The notes under the pieces: model-generated
Told to the model about the DNA's origin: nothing
The model's database searches: none
The model's input: only the letters and a program-made list of their open reading frames with translations
Part shown: piece after piece, positions 60,738-64,000 of the stretch
Layout of the letters: the number at the start of each line of letters is the position of its first letter
How positions within the stretch are numbered: position 1 is the stretch's first letter
Source of the DNA: Lepas anatifera
Taxonomy: Eukaryota; Arthropoda; Thecostraca; Lepadidae
Assembly (NCBI GenBank): GCA_034440635.1
Contig: JAOTON010001807.1
Location: 1-64,000, forward strand
Reading direction: 5' to 3'
DNA: 64,000 nucleotides
Program-made: the position numbers and the translations under genes

Positions 60738-61388
60738 CATAGGCGTTGGAAAAGGGGGGCCAGGGGCCTGGCCAGTGGCGGATCTACCCGGTTGGTTTGG
60801 GAGGGGTAAACCAAGGTTAAAAAAGCACAAAAAGCAAAACAAAACAAAACCTCACGCAGTGAAAATCTTCGCTACAATACACTTCCTGGTAGAATTTTGG
60901 GTATTTGAGGTGAAAAGCAAAAACAAAGAACGAAAAAACGTCACGAGGTGAAAAATATGGGCTCGAGATACTTTTCTCCTATCCAAGGCCCAATATTTAC
61001 ACTGAACTTAACTGGTTCTGTTTGAAGTTGAGAGTTGAAACACCAAAATCTTGCTCATAAACTAGAAAGGACTCGGGGAAAAAGGAGGTCGATCGCCTGG
61101 GGAGGAGGGGGGCAAAAACATAGTTTTGCCCCGAGCTTTTCCGTTGGGGGGCAAATAAATGCTTTTTTGCCCCCTGGATCCGCCACTGGGCCTGGCCCCC
61201 ACTTTTTGGTAAAAATTACCTCATCTGAGTCAAAATGGGGAAAACGTGACATTTTCATAACTAGCCGCTGCGGAATGCAACGAGGAACCCAAATTTGAAC
61301 AGCTTTTGGTCCTATCGTGGAAAGTTTTTGTCAGCATCAGGTTGAAGCTCGGCTGGTCCCCTCACTCTTTCCGGTGGCGATGCCTATG
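60738..61388 (+). mobile_element. Middle hAT MITE of the nest, family C
   Basis: Ends CATAGGCGTTGG and CCGGTGGCGATGCCTATG; perfect 8-bp duplication GCAAAACC (60730-60737 and 61389-61396). Without the inner insert it matches 33347-33580. Confidence 0.92.
60773..61188 (+). mobile_element. Inner hAT MITE of the nest, family B
   Basis: Ends CAGTGGCGGATCTACC and TGGATCCGCCACTG; perfect 8-bp duplication GGCCTGGC (60765-60772 and 61189-61196). Related to 19320-19700. Confidence 0.94.
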
Positions 61389-61734
61389 GCAAAACCTATC
61401 AGGTGGGCGCAAAACTCTATCGGTGGGCGCCGATTTTCGCCTCCAGGTGGGGGGTGGGAAGTGACATTCCATGGGGCACCGTCGACCTTTCAGGGGAAGG
61501 GGTGCCGTGACCATTTCATGGGGCGCCGAGGTTTGATCAGGGAAGGGGGCACCTGTCCCCTTTGCCCCCTGGATCCGCGTATGCATACCACAACTTTTTA
61601 TATAATGTCTGTCCCACGTGGAAACACCACGGAGCGTATTGATACTGGGTGCTGGACCACGGACATGTTTAATTATCGTCACATAATCACATTTTTTAGT
61701 CTTTTCAGATAATAATGAGGTGAGAGTGACTTAA

Positions 61735-63031
61735 CACGAGCTCCGCAGGGGGAGGGCGAAATTTGCTCCCTCTTGGTTTTCCCCAGATAACGCTAAAACG
61801 AAGAGACGCAGAAAAACGAAACTTACAGTAGGTACCTTGTCCCTGATCAATTTTACGCATGTGTCCAAATTTTTAGGTCAGGTAATGCCAGGTCAAAGGA
61901 GCTATCCAAAGTCAAGCGACCCGACCTCAAAACCTAAAATCAAGATTTTGAAGCGGCGCCTAAGGAACATCAGTCAACAAATCAATTTGAAACCTTCACA
62001 ATATGATGATGTCATTCGGGTCTACGAATCTGCTATCTTGGAATTTTTGATATTGTTGACCTAAGGTGGGGTTAATTTTTTGGTCACCCCATTTTAAGTC
62101 TGTGGTGAGAAATAGAAAGGGCTTGTTTTCAGTAAATACTGGATAGATCAAGCTGAAAATCTTTCAACCATGTATTCCTACCACGATCTTGACCATGAAG
62201 TTGAGTTTTTGACCATTTGACCTCTCAAAGGTCATGTCAGGTCACAGGGGCATACAGTGATTGTTTTGCCAATAACTTCGCACTGAATTGAGATAAAGCT
62301 CCTATTTTGCTTGTACTGTGCTTATATTGTCTCGGGGAGTCAGGGGCGTAGCCAGGATTTCGCTCAGGGAGGGACGGCGCCCCGAAAAGGGCCCCTGCGA
62401 CAGCGCCAAAAGGGCCCTGCTGGGTAAAAAGGGCCCTGCTTGTTACAGAATACAGGGCTGAAGAGGGCTTAAGAGGGCCCTGTCTGGTATCAAATGCTAA
62501 ATTTGGCCACAGAGCATAGTGCGGGCGAGCCGCGCGTCGCGCGGCTCTTGTCCTCAGGGGGGCCCTTCGGGCCCTCAGGGAGGGGCAGCTGTCCCTACCG
62601 CCCCCCCTTGGCTACGCCCCTGCGGGGAGTCGATTGAGATACAACATGACCATACAAAGTCACCCTGTGACTCTGACCTAGCCTGATGGCTGGTCGTTTT
62701 CACAATTTAACCTAGCAAGGTCATATTATACTTTATTCGATTTGCCACGATGAGAGGAATCCAATGATGCATAAATACTTGCTCTAGCCCCGCTGAATAA
62801 ACATCTAGCGTGGGAAACGTACACTTCCCTGTTGTAAGCCTATGGAAAGTTTTTTTACCTATGCTGACCTCAAAATAATCCTATAATTTCCCTTCATCTC
62901 GTCAAGAGCTTTCGAACAACGTCCGTAATTTTTATTTAGCTTTCCTGGGAAATGAGAAACGGAGAGGACGAAATACGCCCCCAGCTGGGAGAGCTGGGCG
63001 CGTCATGCCAGGGACCCCACCGGGGCGCGTG
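61735..63031. mobile_element. TTAA element, family 1, with nested hAT MITE
   Basis: TTAA at 61731-61734 and 63032-63035 bound CACGAGCTCCGCAGGGGG and (inverted) CACGCGCCCCGGTGGGG. The interior contains AGGTCA half-sites (about 61875-61915, 62210-62250, 62660-62725) and the MITE 62341-62622. The sequence just outside on both sides is itself similar (GTGGAAACACCAC at about 61618 and 63170), so the element may sit between two copies of an older repeat. Confidence 0.8.
62341..62622 (-). mobile_element. hAT MITE, family D (inverted)
   Basis: Ends CAGGGGCGTAGCCAGG and CTTGGCTACGCCCCTG; perfect 8-bp duplication CGGGGAGT (62333-62340 and 62623-62630). 282 bp, inside the TTAA element 61735-63031. Confidence 0.93.
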
Positions 63032-63359
63032 TTAAGATGTGAGCTTGGTTTTGTGTATTCCACCTGGGAGAAGCACGGTGCAGACTGACACCGGGTGCCG
63101 AAACACTATCTTATGATGATGAAATGAGGATAAATTTAGATGAGAGCATGATATTTCGCGTGTCAAGCGTGGAAACACCACAGAGCCACCAGACCTTGAG
63201 TGCTGAACCACAGACATTTTAAAGATATGTTACTAATGACGTGTAACAAATGGCAACAAGAAATATAATAAAATAACAATAAGATATAACATTAAACTTA
63301 TTCAATACATCGAATCGAAATCTGGAAAAATATAATCTAAAAGAACTTCTTATCTTTTT

Positions 63360-63715
63360 TAATGTCCCGGCCAGCCAAGAAAAATGGTACATTTGCCTGT
63401 GTTTCTGTTCACTGTAGGTGATGTTTGAAGTTGCATGTTATGGCTTTCTTGATCCTGTGTTGATTTGTGAAATGAGAGTGTTTCCGTGTTTTGCCAATCG
63501 ATGGCGTGACCAGTGTCTATTACGTGTCCTGCAGTGGCTTCAAGTTGTTTGGTGGTGGTAGGGTGCGTCAGGTCTCTTGTCTGTTCCTTCTTCCTTACTT
63601 TGAGTTTCCACCCGCTTTCTCCAATGCATGTGCTTACAATGCAATGTACACTTCTGGACAGTCCCTGCAATTCGTCTTGTAGATTACCCCTGTCTTTTCT
63701 TCTTTTGTGAATAGT
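63360..63715 (-). pseudogene. Penelope-like element GIY-YIG endonuclease fragment
   Basis: The minus-strand frame GVIYKTNCRDCPEVYI (about 63690-63640) is the first half of a GIY-YIG domain of the Penelope type, with the CRDC cysteine pair. After an insertion of about 20 bp that repeats local sequence and brings a stop, it continues as GESGWKLKVRKKEQTRDLTH and GHVIDTGHAIDWQNTETLSF, matching the usual G-TGR-L--R--EH pattern and the conserved (G)HAIDW block. The domain normally nicks the target for reverse transcription. Broken by the insertion; the reverse transcriptase lies beyond the window or is lost. Confidence 0.78.
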
Positions 63716-63963
63716 CCTAAAAATAACCGTCTTATATTCATACTATATATTGAAGAGAAAAGGCCAAGATAAAAACAATATTTCGAATACGATTCTTTGT
63801 CAAGTTTTTCAATACTATATATTGAAGAGAAAAGGCCAAGATAAAAACAATATTTCGAATACGACTCTTTGTCAAGTTTTTCAAAACTTGACAAAGAATC
63901 GTATTATTAGTTTTATCTTGGCCTTTTTTCATATATAGTATGAATGTAGAGGTTATTTTTAGG
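63716..63963. repeat. Large imperfect palindrome with a 72-bp tandem duplication in one arm
   Basis: The outer tips CCTAAAAATAACC (63716) and GGTTATTTTTAGG (63963) are exact complements. Inside, a 72-bp unit containing GAGAAAAGGCCAAGATAAAA is present twice on the left (from 63741 and 63813) and once, inverted, on the right. The centre is near TTTTTCAAAACTTGAC (about 63885). It lies directly upstream of the GIY-YIG fragment. Confidence 0.9.
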
Positions 63964-64000
63964 CTATTACAATGACACATTGTTTTATCTCCAATCTTAG

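Larger units (their letters stand above)
60659..61583 (+). mobile_element. Outer hAT MITE of a triple nest, family F
   Basis: Ends around CAGGCGGATCCAGG and CCTGGATCCGCGTATG; the direct repeat CATACCACAAC flanks it (60648-60658 and 61584-61594). Because 11 rather than 8 bases are shared, the exact tips are uncertain by about 3 bp. It contains the element 60738-61388. Confidence 0.78.

Overview
The window is animal nuclear DNA, almost certainly arthropod. It holds one recognisable host gene in 64 kb, several exon-sized islands with GT/AG-type borders, and a dense layering of LINE, Penelope-like, hAT, TTAA-site and TA-site mobile elements. The host gene is a WSCD-type sulfotransferase of the kind known from insects (Drosophila CG9164 family). 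I cannot name the species; a TE-rich insect or other arthropod fits, and no operon or other bacterial signal is visible.

Layout. 1-5.2 kb: a decayed LINE (reverse transcriptase plus RNase H, minus strand), then a terminal-inverted-repeat (TIR) element with a 6-bp target duplication that contains fragments of a second LINE and long AT tracts. 5.26-5.45 kb: an exon-like island, followed by an AT palindrome and a hAT MITE. 9.7-11.6 kb: a complete 1.8-kb non-autonomous hAT element. 13.5-14.8 kb (minus): the sulfotransferase, a single open exon broken by one base in a homopolymer. 15.4-24.6 kb: a TTAA element, hAT MITEs and a 2.7-kb TA-flanked element with an internal palindrome. 24.6-36 kb: more TIR elements, the second 1.8-kb hAT copy and a TTAA element. 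36.6-45.3 kb: one hAT element of 8.7 kb that has swallowed a 4.3-kb long-TIR element, itself carrying a MITE and a TTAA element. 45.9-49.3 kb: a long-TIR transposon with a 9-bp target duplication and a degenerate gene of an uncharacterised protein family. 50.2-50.4 kb: an exon-like island with a signal-peptide-like stretch. 51.3-56.2 kb: GGGCCC-rich minisatellites and a 245-bp CTG tract. 57.9-64 kb: LINE and Penelope-like remnants, a triple nest of hAT MITEs, and TTAA elements.

The strongest evidence is structural. At least eleven TIR elements have target-site duplications that can be read base for base on both sides, which fixes their ends and the order of insertion. Coding evidence is much weaker except for the sulfotransferase and the retrotransposon domains. 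No tRNA, rRNA, CRISPR array or complete intact protein gene was found. The most novel items are the long-TIR transposon with an uncharacterised gene (45942-49291), the TTAA family that carries nuclear-receptor-like AGGTCA half-sites in every full-length copy, and the 1.8-kb hAT family with GAGTCGACTC-rich ends.
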